DNA of 8,666 bases from RGDT01 sp964630925. GTDB taxonomy: Bacteria; Planctomycetota; Planctomycetia; Gemmatales; Gemmataceae. Made by a program: the position numbers and the translations under genes. Positions 1 through 6,022 of the stretch are shown piece by piece. Numbering within the stretch: the stretch's first letter is position 1; each line of letters begins with the position of its first letter. The notes under the pieces are model-generated. The model saw nothing but the letters and a program-made list of their open reading frames with translations, ran no database searches and was not told where the DNA came from. The stretch is taken from positions 1 through 8,666 of the forward strand of contig CAZVZK010000267.1 of assembly GCA_964630925.1 (NCBI GenBank), given 5' to 3'.

Positions 1-714
1 TACATCGACGAGGTCGATAAGATCGCCAAGACCAGCCAGAACGTCAGCATCACCCGCGACGTGTCCGGCGAGGGCGTGCAGCAGGCCCTTCTGAAGATGC
101 TGGAGGGCACCGTCAGCAACGTCCCGCCGCAGGGCGGGCGCAAGCACCCCGAGCAGCAATACATCCAGGTCGACACGTCGAACATCCTGTTCATCTGCGG
201 CGGGACATTCGTCGGCCTCGACCAGGTGATCTCGAAGCGGATCGGCAAGCGGACCTTCGGCTTCGGCGGCGTCGGCGGCGGCCGCGAGCGTGACGTGGGC
301 GAGATGCTGGCCCAGGTGACGAGCGACGACCTGATCGAGTTCGGCATGATCCCTGAGTTCATCGGGCGTCTGCCGGTGCTGGCCCCGCTCAACCCGCTCG
401 ACGAGGACGCCCTGATGCGCATCCTCACCGAGCCGAAGAACGCGGTGGTGCGCCAGTACCAGAAGCTGTTCGAGATGGAGGGGGCGGAGGTCGAGTTCGA
501 CGAGTCGGCCCTGCGCGAGATCGCCCGCCGGGCGAAGGAGCGCGACACCGGGGCGCGCGGGCTGCGGTCGATCATCGAGGAGGTGATGCTCGACATCCAG
601 TACGAGCTGCCCGACATGGAGCACAAGTCCAAGTACGTCGTTGACGGGGCGGTCATCAAGGGCGAGCGGAAGCTGTTCGACCTCGCCCTGCACGCTGAGA
701 AGAAGAGCGCCTGA
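1..714 (+). CDS. clpX: ClpX, ATPase subunit of the ClpXP protease (C-terminal part, 5' end outside window)
   Basis: ClpX is a hexameric AAA+ unfoldase that recognises tagged proteins, unfolds them and feeds them to the ClpP peptidase in the cytoplasm. The visible 237 residues open exactly at the Walker B segment (YIDEVDKI). They continue through the RDVSGEGVQQALLKMLEGT pore-2 region, the sensor-1 strand (NILFICGGTF) and the sensor-2 helix with its GAR arginine (RDTGARGLRSIIEE), and finish with a normal short C-terminal tail. The zinc-binding domain, Walker A and the GYVG pore loop must lie to the left of the window. The frame is open from base 1 and ends at TGA 712-714. No frameshift is seen. 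The next gene on this strand starts 102 bases downstream, beyond a long hairpin, and is functionally unrelated. Confidence 0.97.
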   Translation, partial: YIDEVDKIAKTSQNVSITRDVSGEGVQQALLKMLEGTVSNVPPQGGRKHPEQQYIQVDTSNILFICGGTFVGLDQVISKRIGKRTFGFGGVGGGRERDVGEMLAQVTSDDLIEFGMIPEFIGRLPVLAPLNPLDEDALMRILTEPKNAVVRQYQKLFEMEGAEVEFDESALREIARRAKERDTGARGLRSIIEEVMLDIQYELPDMEHKSKYVVDGAVIKGERKLFDLALHAEKKSA

Positions 715-722
715 GCGAAGGC

Positions 723-790
723 CGTAGGACACTTACGACGCCTGGGACGCCTACCGAAGTAGGTGTCCCAGGCGTCGTAGGCGTCCTATG
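723..790. repeat. Long intergenic hairpin made of inverted 9-bp units
   Basis: The arms 726-754 and 759-787 are inverted copies, 29 bases each with three differences, around a CGAA loop (755-758). The stem extends by three more pairs to 723/790, one of them G-T. Each arm is three 9-base units. The left arm reads GGACACTTA, CGACGCCTG, GGACGCCTA (727-753), and the right arm is their inverted counterpart (760-786). It lies between clpX and the substrate-binding gene. No T-run follows the right arm, so it is not a classical intrinsic terminator, although it could end clpX transcripts by another route, protect RNA ends, or be a dispersed repeat. Confidence 0.85.
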
Positions 791-816
791 ATGAGAGATG
801 CCCCGGAGCCGCCACG

Positions 817-2322
817 ATGTCCCCCCGCGCCACCTGGCACGCCGCCCTCGCCTCTCTCGCCGTGCTTGCGGCGCTGGTGGCCGTGCTGGCGCTCGACGTG
901 CCCTCGTGGTTCTCCGCCCGCAGGGGGAGCGGCAAGCTGGTTGTGTTCTGCGCCGCCGGGCTCAAGCCGCCCGTCGCCGCCCTCGCAGCCGACTACCAGA
1001 GGCGATTCGGCGTCCATGTGCAGCTGCAGTACGGCGGATCGAACACGCTGCTGTCGTCGCTCCAGGTCGCTCCTCAGGCCGACCTGTTCATCCCGGCGGA
1101 TGATGTGTACGTCGCGATCGCCCGCAAGAAGGGCCTGATCGCCGAGGTGCTGCCCCTCGCCACGATGAAGCCCGTCCTCGCCGTCGCCAGGGGCAACCCG
1201 AAGGGCATCGCCGGGCTCGCTGGGCTTCTGGCGGGCGGGGGGCGTGTCTCGCACGCCAACCCCGAGGCCGCCGCCGTTGGCAAGGTGGCACGCGACGCCC
1301 TCGCCGCCGCCGGGCAATGGGCCGCCTACGAGAAGCTCGTCGTCGTCACCAAGCCGACGGTCAACGACGTGGCCGCCGACATCCAGGTCGGCGCCGCCGA
1401 CGCCGGCATCGTCTGGGACATCACCGTCCGCGCCCTCGACGGGCTGGAGGCGGTGCCGGCCCCGGCGCTGGAGGGCCGGGCGGCGACGCTGTCGGCGTGT
1501 GTGGTGTCGGCCTGCGAGCAGCCGGCGGAGGCGCTCCGCTTCGCACGCTTCCTGGCGGCGGACGATGAGGGGGCGAAGGCTTTCGCCGCGGAGGGGTACA
1601 CTCCGGCGGGTGGCGACCCGTTCGACGGCGGCGCGACGCCCGAGCTGCGCCTGCGTGCCGGGGCGATGCTGCGGCCCGCGTTGCAGAAGACGCTGACGCT
1701 GTTCCAGGAGCGTGAGGGCGTCCGCGTGACGACGAGCTACAACGGCTGCGGCATCCTGGTGGCGGAGATGAAGACGGGCGAGGCCACGGACGCCTTCTTC
1801 GCCTGCGACCGGGAGTTCATGGATCAGGTGGCCGACCTGTTCGGGCGCCCGGCGACGGTGTCGGGCAACCAGCTCGTGCTCCTCGTCCACAAGGGCAACC
1901 CGCACGGCATCAAGCGCCTGCGCGACCTCGGCAAGCCGGGCCTGCGCGTGGGCATCGGCCACGAGAAGCAGTGCGCGATGGGCGTCCTCACCCAGCGGAC
2001 CTTGAAGCAGGACAAGTCAACGGACGTGGTGATGAAGAACGTCAAGGTGCAGTCGCCGACCGGCGACCTGCTCGTCAACCAGATGCTGACGGGGTCGCTG
2101 GACGCCGTCGTCGCATACATCACGAACGCCGCGGGCCACGCCGCTAGCCTGGAGGCCATCGCCATCGACATCCCGTGCGCGTTCGCCGAGCAGCCATTCG
2201 CCGTCGGCAAGGCTTCGCCGCACCGGCGCCTCGCGGCCCGGCTCCTCGACGCCATCCGGGCCGAGGAGTCGCGCCAACGCTTCGTCGATGGCGGCTTCAC
2301 CTGGAAGCAGCATGAAGGATGA
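817..2322 (+). CDS. modA: Double-domain molybdate/tungstate-type ABC substrate-binding protein
   Basis: This is the extracytoplasmic oxyanion-binding component of the transporter whose permease follows. The protein has 501 residues, about twice the usual ModA length. Residues 10-27 are hydrophobic, either a signal peptide or an uncleaved anchor. A first ModA-like domain runs from about 39 to 262 (VVFCAAGLKPP, YGGSN at 72-76, ADLFIPAD). A second related domain spans about 276-501 (SYNGCG, DAFFACDREFM, LVHKGNPHGI, GSLDAVVAYITNAAG). Domain 2 carries Cys311, Cys330, Cys386 and Cys454, which is unusual for periplasmic binding domains. The usual ligand serine of ModA's first loop appears to be Gly48, whereas the GGSN serine is kept. 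The ATG at 817 is supported by GGAG at 805-808. The 3' end overlaps the permease gene by 11 bases, implying translational coupling. Molybdate, tungstate or another oxyanion cannot be told apart from sequence. Confidence 0.85.
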   Translation: MSPRATWHAALASLAVLAALVAVLALDVPSWFSARRGSGKLVVFCAAGLKPPVAALAADYQRRFGVHVQLQYGGSNTLLSSLQVAPQADLFIPADDVYVAIARKKGLIAEVLPLATMKPVLAVARGNPKGIAGLAGLLAGGGRVSHANPEAAAVGKVARDALAAAGQWAAYEKLVVVTKPTVNDVAADIQVGAADAGIVWDITVRALDGLEAVPAPALEGRAATLSACVVSACEQPAEALRFARFLAADDEGAKAFAAEGYTPAGGDPFDGGATPELRLRAGAMLRPALQKTLTLFQEREGVRVTTSYNGCGILVAEMKTGEATDAFFACDREFMDQVADLFGRPATVSGNQLVLLVHKGNPHGIKRLRDLGKPGLRVGIGHEKQCAMGVLTQRTLKQDKSTDVVMKNVKVQSPTGDLLVNQMLTGSLDAVVAYITNAAGHAASLEAIAIDIPCAFAEQPFAVGKASPHRRLAARLLDAIRAEESRQRFVDGGFTWKQHEG

Positions 2323-3115
2323 GGGGCGATTGCGGGTGCCCTCCGACGGGCCGTTCTTCGCCGTCGCGCTCGTCCTCGGCGGCGTGTACGTGCTGCTCAT
2401 CGTGGCGATGCTGGCGGCGGACGCCTCGTTCTCGTCGCCGGGCCGGCTGTGGCAGGCGTTGCAGAGCCGCGAGATCCTGTACTCGATCTACCTGAGCCTG
2501 GTGACCTGCACGATCACCGCGATCCTGTCGCTTTGGGTGGCGGTCCCATTGGGCTACCTGATGTCGCGGCACGAGTTCCCCGGCAAGACGTTCCTCGACG
2601 CGCTGCTTGACATCCCCATCGTGCTGCCGCCGCTGGTGGTGGGGCTGAGCCTGCTGATCCTGTTCCAGACCGCGCCGGGGCGGGCGATCAACCGCGTCTT
2701 CCCGGTGACGTACGCGGTGCCGAGCGTGATCCTGGCGCAGCTCGCGGTGGCGGCGGCGTTCGCGGTGCGGACCATGCGGATCACCTTCGACCAGATCCCG
2801 GTGCGCCGCGAGCAGGTGGCGTTGACGCTGGGGTGCAGCCACGCCCAGGCGTTCTGGCGCGTGGTGCTGCCGGAGGCCTGGCGTGGGATGGTGACGGCGT
2901 TCACGCTGGCGTGGACGCGGAGCCTGGGGGAGTTCGGGCCGATCCTGGTGTTCTCCGGGGCGACGCGGATGCGCACGGAGGTGCTGCCGACGACGGTGTT
3001 CCTGGAGCTGTCGGTGGGCAACCTGCACGGGGCGGTGGCGGTGTCGCTGCTGATGGTGGTGGCGGCGGCCCTGGTGCTGGCGGTGGTGCGCGTCTGGGGG
3101 CTGTCGAAGGTGTGA
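2312..3115 (+). CDS. modB: ModB-like molybdate/tungstate ABC transporter permease
   Basis: This integral membrane subunit of the oxyanion importer forms the translocation path and docks the ATPase. The protein is 267 residues with about six hydrophobic segments (near 14-36, 58-82, 100-119, 137-152, 195-215 and 241-261). The EAA-type coupling loop (EQVALTLGCSHAQAFWRVV onward) lies at 167-192. The IPIVLPPLVVGLSLL stretch and the SLGEFGPILVFSG motif are characteristic of ModB/CysT permeases. I chose the ATG at 2312, preceded by GGAAG at 2303-2307. An in-frame ATG at 2288 would add eight residues but has no Shine-Dalgarno sequence. It overlaps the binding-protein gene by 11 bases. The cognate ATPase is not directly downstream: an inverted Rpn-like gene intervenes, beginning only 7 bases after this stop codon. 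Confidence 0.9.
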   Translation: MKDEGRLRVPSDGPFFAVALVLGGVYVLLIVAMLAADASFSSPGRLWQALQSREILYSIYLSLVTCTITAILSLWVAVPLGYLMSRHEFPGKTFLDALLDIPIVLPPLVVGLSLLILFQTAPGRAINRVFPVTYAVPSVILAQLAVAAAFAVRTMRITFDQIPVRREQVALTLGCSHAQAFWRVVLPEAWRGMVTAFTLAWTRSLGEFGPILVFSGATRMRTEVLPTTVFLELSVGNLHGAVAVSLLMVVAAALVLAVVRVWGLSKV

Positions 3116-3122
3116 CGCCGTT

Positions 3123-3986
3123 TCAGGGGGTGTCGAGGAGGTCCTGCCAGGAGGGCAGGACGGGATCGACGAGCCGGCCGTGGATGCGCTCGAGGCGTTC
3201 GAGGTCGTGTTCGGCGTCGAGACGGGCGTGGGCGGCCTCGTCCTCCTGGCCCAGGCGCTTGCGGCCTAGCTGGAGGATGGCCTTCTTGATGGTGATCTCC
3301 TGGGCGATCTCCTGCATCAGCAGGGTGCCCTCGGACTCGCGCACCGCCGGGATGTCCATGAGAATGGCCCTCGCCTCGATCCTCTTCACACGCAGGCACA
3401 GCATCTCGAACGCCGACACCCGCAGCCGGGCCGCCATCCCCGGAGGGGCCTCGTCCTTGATGCGCCGCCAGACACGCGAGGCGACGGCCGCCAGCCCTTC
3501 GCCCTCCTCGACACCCGCCGGCAGCTCCCCGAGGAAGGCCAACGGCAGCCCGCCGGCGGGCCCGGTCAGCAGGTCCTCGGCGGGCTTCGTCCACAGCCTG
3601 ACGACCTCGTAGCCGAAGTCCATCTTACCACGGCGCGGACGCGCCGCATAGTTGATGTGGCCGTCCACCTCGGAGTGGGCCGCCTTCGGGCGCAACAGGA
3701 CGAGGACGCTGTGGACGGGCACCTCGTAGTGCCGGTGCAAGAGCGCGTTGTAGACGAGCACGTCGCGGCCCTTCTTGGCGTTCGCGCCCGACTGGAAGTC
3801 GAGGTGGACGATCTCCGTGAGGGGGTCGCCCAGGCCGATCACCAGGTCCGCCCCTGCCGTCACCGTGGACAGGTCCACATTCAGCACCTTCACCGGCGCG
3901 CCCGGCGCTGAGTCGAACAGCGTCAGGAAGTCGGCGGGGTTGATCGCCCCCAGGTCCTTCAACGTGGCGTCGAACGGCATCGACAT
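3123..3986 (-). CDS. Rpn/DUF4351-like PD-(D/E)XK nuclease-family protein
   Basis: The 287-residue product resembles the Rpn/YhgA-like 'transposase' group and DUF4351 proteins, whose core is a PD-(D/E)XK endonuclease fold. The opening MPFDATLKDL and the core ADLVIGLGDP...VHLDFQSG fit this, with candidate catalytic residues Asp47, Asp63 and Gln65. Gln in place of the classical Lys is usual for Rpn proteins. KGRDVLVYNALL, VPVHSVLVLLRP and YEVVRLW follow. The C-terminus (ILQLGRKRLG, charged helix, SWQDLLDTP) matches the DUF4351 style. I chose the ATG at 3986 because GGGGG lies 8 bases upstream and the family motif follows at once; an in-frame extension to 4082 is unlikely. The gene sits in reverse orientation between permease and ATPase, suggesting insertion into the transport operon. 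The DNA or RNA target is unknown. Confidence 0.8.
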   Translation of the reverse strand: MSMPFDATLKDLGAINPADFLTLFDSAPGAPVKVLNVDLSTVTAGADLVIGLGDPLTEIVHLDFQSGANAKKGRDVLVYNALLHRHYEVPVHSVLVLLRPKAAHSEVDGHINYAARPRRGKMDFGYEVVRLWTKPAEDLLTGPAGGLPLAFLGELPAGVEEGEGLAAVASRVWRRIKDEAPPGMAARLRVSAFEMLCLRVKRIEARAILMDIPAVRESEGTLLMQEIAQEITIKKAILQLGRKRLGQEDEAAHARLDAEHDLERLERIHGRLVDPVLPSWQDLLDTP

Positions 3987-3994
3987 GGCATCAT

Positions 3995-3999
3995 CCCCC
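3995..3999 (-). promoter_or_regulatory. Ribosome binding site deciding the Rpn-like start
   Basis: On the minus strand GGGGG is followed 8 bases later by the ATG at 3986-3984. No comparable site precedes the upstream in-frame ATG at 4082, whose extra 32 residues show no family similarity. Confidence 0.5.
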
Positions 4000-4013
4000 G
4001 ATCCCCGGACGTG

Positions 4014-4061
4014 GTCAGGGTACGGATCGTCGGGATAGGATGACTCCTGTCCCGCCCTGAC
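4014..4061. promoter_or_regulatory. Nested dyad upstream of modC and of the divergent Rpn-like gene
   Basis: An inner hairpin pairs 4032-4040 (GGGATAGGA) with 4045-4053 (TCCTGTCCC) through a TGAC loop; all nine pairs form if one G-U is allowed. An outer arm pairs GTCAGGG (4014-4020) with CCCTGAC (4055-4061). The dyad ends 1 base before the modC Shine-Dalgarno sequence (4063-4066) and lies in the only promoter-sized space between two divergent genes. It could be an operator, an RNA leader element, or chance. I see no ModE-type operator and nothing large enough for a molybdenum-cofactor riboswitch. Confidence 0.35.
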
Positions 4062-4062
4062 T

Positions 4063-4066
4063 GGAG
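4063..4066 (+). promoter_or_regulatory. Ribosome binding site for the GTG start of modC
   Basis: GGAG precedes GTG 4073 by 6 bases. It supports the GTG start, since no in-frame ATG occurs before the conserved N-terminal strand of the ATPase. Confidence 0.6.
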
Positions 4067-4072
4067 TGGTCG

Positions 4073-4837
4073 GTGATCGCACTCAGTGGCGTCTCGGTGC
4101 GTGTGGGGGCTTTCACCCTGCCGGCGGTGACCCTCACCGTCGCCACGGGGGAGTACGCCGTCCTCATGGGCCGCACCGGCTGCGGCAAGACGACGCTGCT
4201 GGAGGCCGTCGCCGGCCTGCGTGCCATCGATGCGGGTCGGGTCGAGCTGATGGGGCGCGACGTGACGGGCCTGCGGCCCGGCGAGCGTGGCGTGGGCTAC
4301 GTCCCGCAGGACCTGGCGCTCTTCCCGTCGATGACGGTGCGCGAACACCTGGCGTTCGCGCTGGAGGTGCGCGGCGCGGCGGCGGGCCGCATCGCCGGAC
4401 GCGTCGAGGAGATGGCGGAGCTGTTGGGCATCGGGCACCTGCTGGGGCGGCGTCCCGCGGGGCTGTCGGGCGGCGAGGCGCAGCGCGTGGCGCTGGGGCG
4501 GGCGCTGGCGGGGCGTCCGCCCGTGTTGCTCCTCGACGAGCCGCTCAGCGCCCTGGACGAGGACACGCGCTGCGGCATGATGGACCTGTTGAAGCGCGTG
4601 CAGCGGCACGAGGGGGTGACGGCGTTGCACGTCACGCACGGGCGGGCCGAGGCGCGGGCGTTGGCGGACCGGCTGTTCGTGATCGAGGGCGGCGGGGTGC
4701 GCGAGGAGGCCCGAGATGAGGGTGCGGGTGAGCTATCTGGCGCAGCTGCGGGCGGCGGCGGGGCGGCCGTCGGACGAGATCATCATGTCCGGGCCGGCGA
4801 CGACGGCGTCCATCCTCGCGGCGGTGGCGGCGGCTAA
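4073..4837 (+). CDS. modC: ModC-like molybdate/tungstate ABC transporter ATPase
   Basis: This cytoplasmic nucleotide-binding subunit powers the oxyanion importer. All ABC motifs are present: Walker A GRTGCGKTT at 33-41, Q-loop Gln79 (YVPQDLALFP), signature LSGGEAQR at 131-138, Walker B VLLLDEP from 151, D-loop SALD, and switch His189 (HVTHGRAEA). Conserved sequence ends near residue 212. The protein lacks the C-terminal TOBE oxyanion-binding domain of long ModC proteins. The last 40 residues (from 215) are Gly/Ala-rich, without visible similarity, and are read through the start of the next gene for 122 bases, ending at TAA 4835-4837. A one-base frame change near 4700-4716 would instead end the gene at TGA 4717-4719, in a 4-base ATGA overlap with the next start. 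The gene is separated from modAB by the reverse-strand Rpn gene. Confidence 0.88.
   Translation: MIALSGVSVRVGAFTLPAVTLTVATGEYAVLMGRTGCGKTTLLEAVAGLRAIDAGRVELMGRDVTGLRPGERGVGYVPQDLALFPSMTVREHLAFALEVRGAAAGRIAGRVEEMAELLGIGHLLGRRPAGLSGGEAQRVALGRALAGRPPVLLLDEPLSALDEDTRCGMMDLLKRVQRHEGVTALHVTHGRAEARALADRLFVIEGGGVREEARDEGAGELSGAAAGGGGAAVGRDHHVRAGDDGVHPRGGGGG
4703..4709 (+). promoter_or_regulatory. Strong ribosome binding site for the MoaD-E1 fusion
   Basis: GAGGAGG stands 6 bases before ATG 4716, inside the modC reading frame. It fixes the start of the fusion gene and shows that the overlap with modC is not an artefact of choosing too early a start. Confidence 0.75.
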
Positions 4838-5750
4838 CCCCGCCGTGGCAGGCATGCTGCTGGATGACGCAGGGCCGCGGCGCACGCTGTTGATCTTCCG
4901 GGGCGAGGAGCAGTTGTCGCCCGAGGCGGTCATCGACGGCGATTGCGAGGTGACGGTGATGACGCCGATCGCGGGGGGCGCCCTGGACGACGAGGAGCGT
5001 GCGGTCTACGAGTGGCAGTCGTGGGTACGCGGGTTGGGTTGGGAGGGGCAGGAGAGGCTGAAGGCGGCTAGCGTCCTGGTGTCGCGCGTGGGGGGCGTCG
5101 GCGGGGCGGCGGCGCAGCAGTTGGCGGCGGCGGGGGTGGGGCGGCTGGTGTTGGCGCACGCGGGGGTGCTGCGTGCCAGCGACCTGAACCGGCAGATCCT
5201 GATGAGCCACGCCGGCATCGGCAGCCCGCGCGTGGAGCTGGCCGGCCGCCGCCTGCGCGAGATCAACCCGCGTCTGGACGTGGTGGCGGTGCCCGAGAAC
5301 GTGACGGAGGAGAACGCCGGGCGGCTGATGGGGATGGCCGACCTGGCGGTGGGGTGCGCGCCGCGGTTCGGGGAGCGTTTGGCGTTGAACGCGGCGGCGG
5401 TGCGGCAGGGGAAGCCGCTGATCGACTGCGCCATGTGGGAGATGGAGGGGCAGGTGATGGCGGTGGTGCCGGGGCGGACGCCGTGCCTGGGGTGCCTGTA
5501 CCCGGAGGAGCCGCCGCACTGGCGGCGCGAGTTCCCGGTGATCGGTGCCGTGGCGGGGGTGGTTGGCTGCCTGGGTGCGGTGGAGGCGATCAAGATGCTG
5601 GCCGGGCTGGGCGAGCAGGCGGACGGGCGGATGCTCCTGGCGGACCTTCGTTCCCTGTCGTTCCGGCGTGCCCGGGTGCGCCGCGACCCGCGATGCAAGA
5701 CGTGCGGGGTGGTCGGATCTGGCCTTGAAAAAATGAAGGAAGGGCGTTGA
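4716..5750 (+). CDS. MoaD/ThiS-like sulfur carrier fused to a MoeB/ThiF/HesA-like E1 enzyme
   Basis: In molybdopterin synthesis MoeB adenylates the C-terminal Gly-Gly of MoaD, which then becomes a thiocarboxylate sulfur donor. Here both parts lie in one 344-residue protein. Residues 1-88 look like a small beta-grasp MoaD domain (MRVRVSYLAQLRAAAG, EVTVMTPIAGG) ending in Gly87-Gly88, the place where free MoaD would stop. Residues about 95-335 are E1-like: GWEGQERLKAASVLV, a glycine loop at 125-130, SDLNRQILMSHAGIG, VELAGRRLREINP, CAMWEMEGQ, GCLGAVEAIKMLAGLGE. Zinc cysteines are present as CLGC (257/260) and CKTC (327/330). Several ATP-site residues are altered: SRVGGVGG at the loop, LAHAGV where LxDxD is usual, and GCAPR in place of DCTDN. 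It follows modC by overlap, so the context favours Mo/W cofactor work. An alternative is a regulatory or other sulfur-transfer role. Confidence 0.85.
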   Translation: MRVRVSYLAQLRAAAGRPSDEIIMSGPATTASILAAVAAANPAVAGMLLDDAGPRRTLLIFRGEEQLSPEAVIDGDCEVTVMTPIAGGALDDEERAVYEWQSWVRGLGWEGQERLKAASVLVSRVGGVGGAAAQQLAAAGVGRLVLAHAGVLRASDLNRQILMSHAGIGSPRVELAGRRLREINPRLDVVAVPENVTEENAGRLMGMADLAVGCAPRFGERLALNAAAVRQGKPLIDCAMWEMEGQVMAVVPGRTPCLGCLYPEEPPHWRREFPVIGAVAGVVGCLGAVEAIKMLAGLGEQADGRMLLADLRSLSFRRARVRRDPRCKTCGVVGSGLEKMKEGR

Positions 5751-5775
5751 CGATGCGTGCGTGAAGCGTCATACT
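5747..5775 (+). promoter_or_regulatory. Possible sigma-70-type promoter for the DUF1559 gene
   Basis: TTGACG (5747-5752) and CATACT (5770-5775) are separated by 17 bases. This is a 5/6 and a 4/6 match to the -35 and -10 hexamers. It overlaps the stop codon of the fusion gene and would give a leader of about 240 bases. It is a pattern match only, and could be chance. Confidence 0.3.
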
Positions 5776-5882
5776 GAATCTCAAATCGCGCCTCCGCACC
5801 TTTCCCGACGACCAGCGGGCCGCCTCTCCGGCTCGCCGCTCCGGCCCCCGGCTCCATGTACGTGCCTGGAACGGGGAGACGA

Positions 5883-5916
5883 TCCGGCTGAAGAATAATC
5901 ACGACTTCTTGCCGGA
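5883..5916 (+). other. Leader hairpin upstream of the DUF1559 gene
   Basis: TCCGGC (5883-5888) pairs with GCCGGA (5911-5916) and AAGAA (5891-5895) with TTCTT (5906-5910). This makes an 11-pair stem with a 2-base bulge and a 10-base loop. A second small hairpin, GTCCGGA (5967-5973) with TCCGGAC (5981-5987), lies closer to the gene. Together they suggest a structured leader in the 272-base space after the MoaD-E1 gene, in which I see no coding sequence. Confidence 0.4.
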
Positions 5917-5960
5917 ATCCTGTCTGATGGGGTGAGCAGCCGACGATGAGGTCCGATGAA

Positions 5961-5982
5961 GATGTTGTCCGGAGTCGTGATC
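5961..5982 (+). repeat. Left arm of inverted repeat flanking the DUF1559 gene
   Basis: This 22-base stretch matches the reverse complement of 6843-6864 at 19 positions. The outer 14 bases (5961-5974, GATGTTGTCCGGAG) are perfect. It lies 40 bases before the start codon and partly overlaps a local leader hairpin. Confidence 0.75.
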
Positions 5983-6022
5983 CGGACCCCCTTATTCTCG
6001 TTCTGAATCTAGAGGGATTCTG

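Noticed and set aside
723..790. Intrinsic terminator call for the clpX-modA hairpin
   Set aside because: No T-run follows the stem on either strand, unlike the clear terminator at 6867-6905.
751..1962. 403-residue open frame on the minus strand opposite modA
   Set aside because: It is rich in Arg/His/Gly with no family features, while the plus strand clearly encodes the binding protein.
2554..3594. 346-residue minus-strand frame spanning modB and the Rpn-like gene
   Set aside because: It is out of frame with the recognisable Rpn-like protein and antisense to modB; its composition is that of a shadow frame.
3987..4072. ModE operator or molybdenum-cofactor riboswitch upstream of modC
   Set aside because: No ModE-like TATATA half-sites are present, and the space is too short and lacks the expected multi-stem layout; only a simple dyad is seen.
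3987..4082. N-terminal extension of the Rpn-like gene to an upstream ATG
   Set aside because: The 32 extra residues are not family-like and would cover the modC start region; the ATG at 3986 has a ribosome binding site and is followed at once by the conserved MPFDATLKDL.
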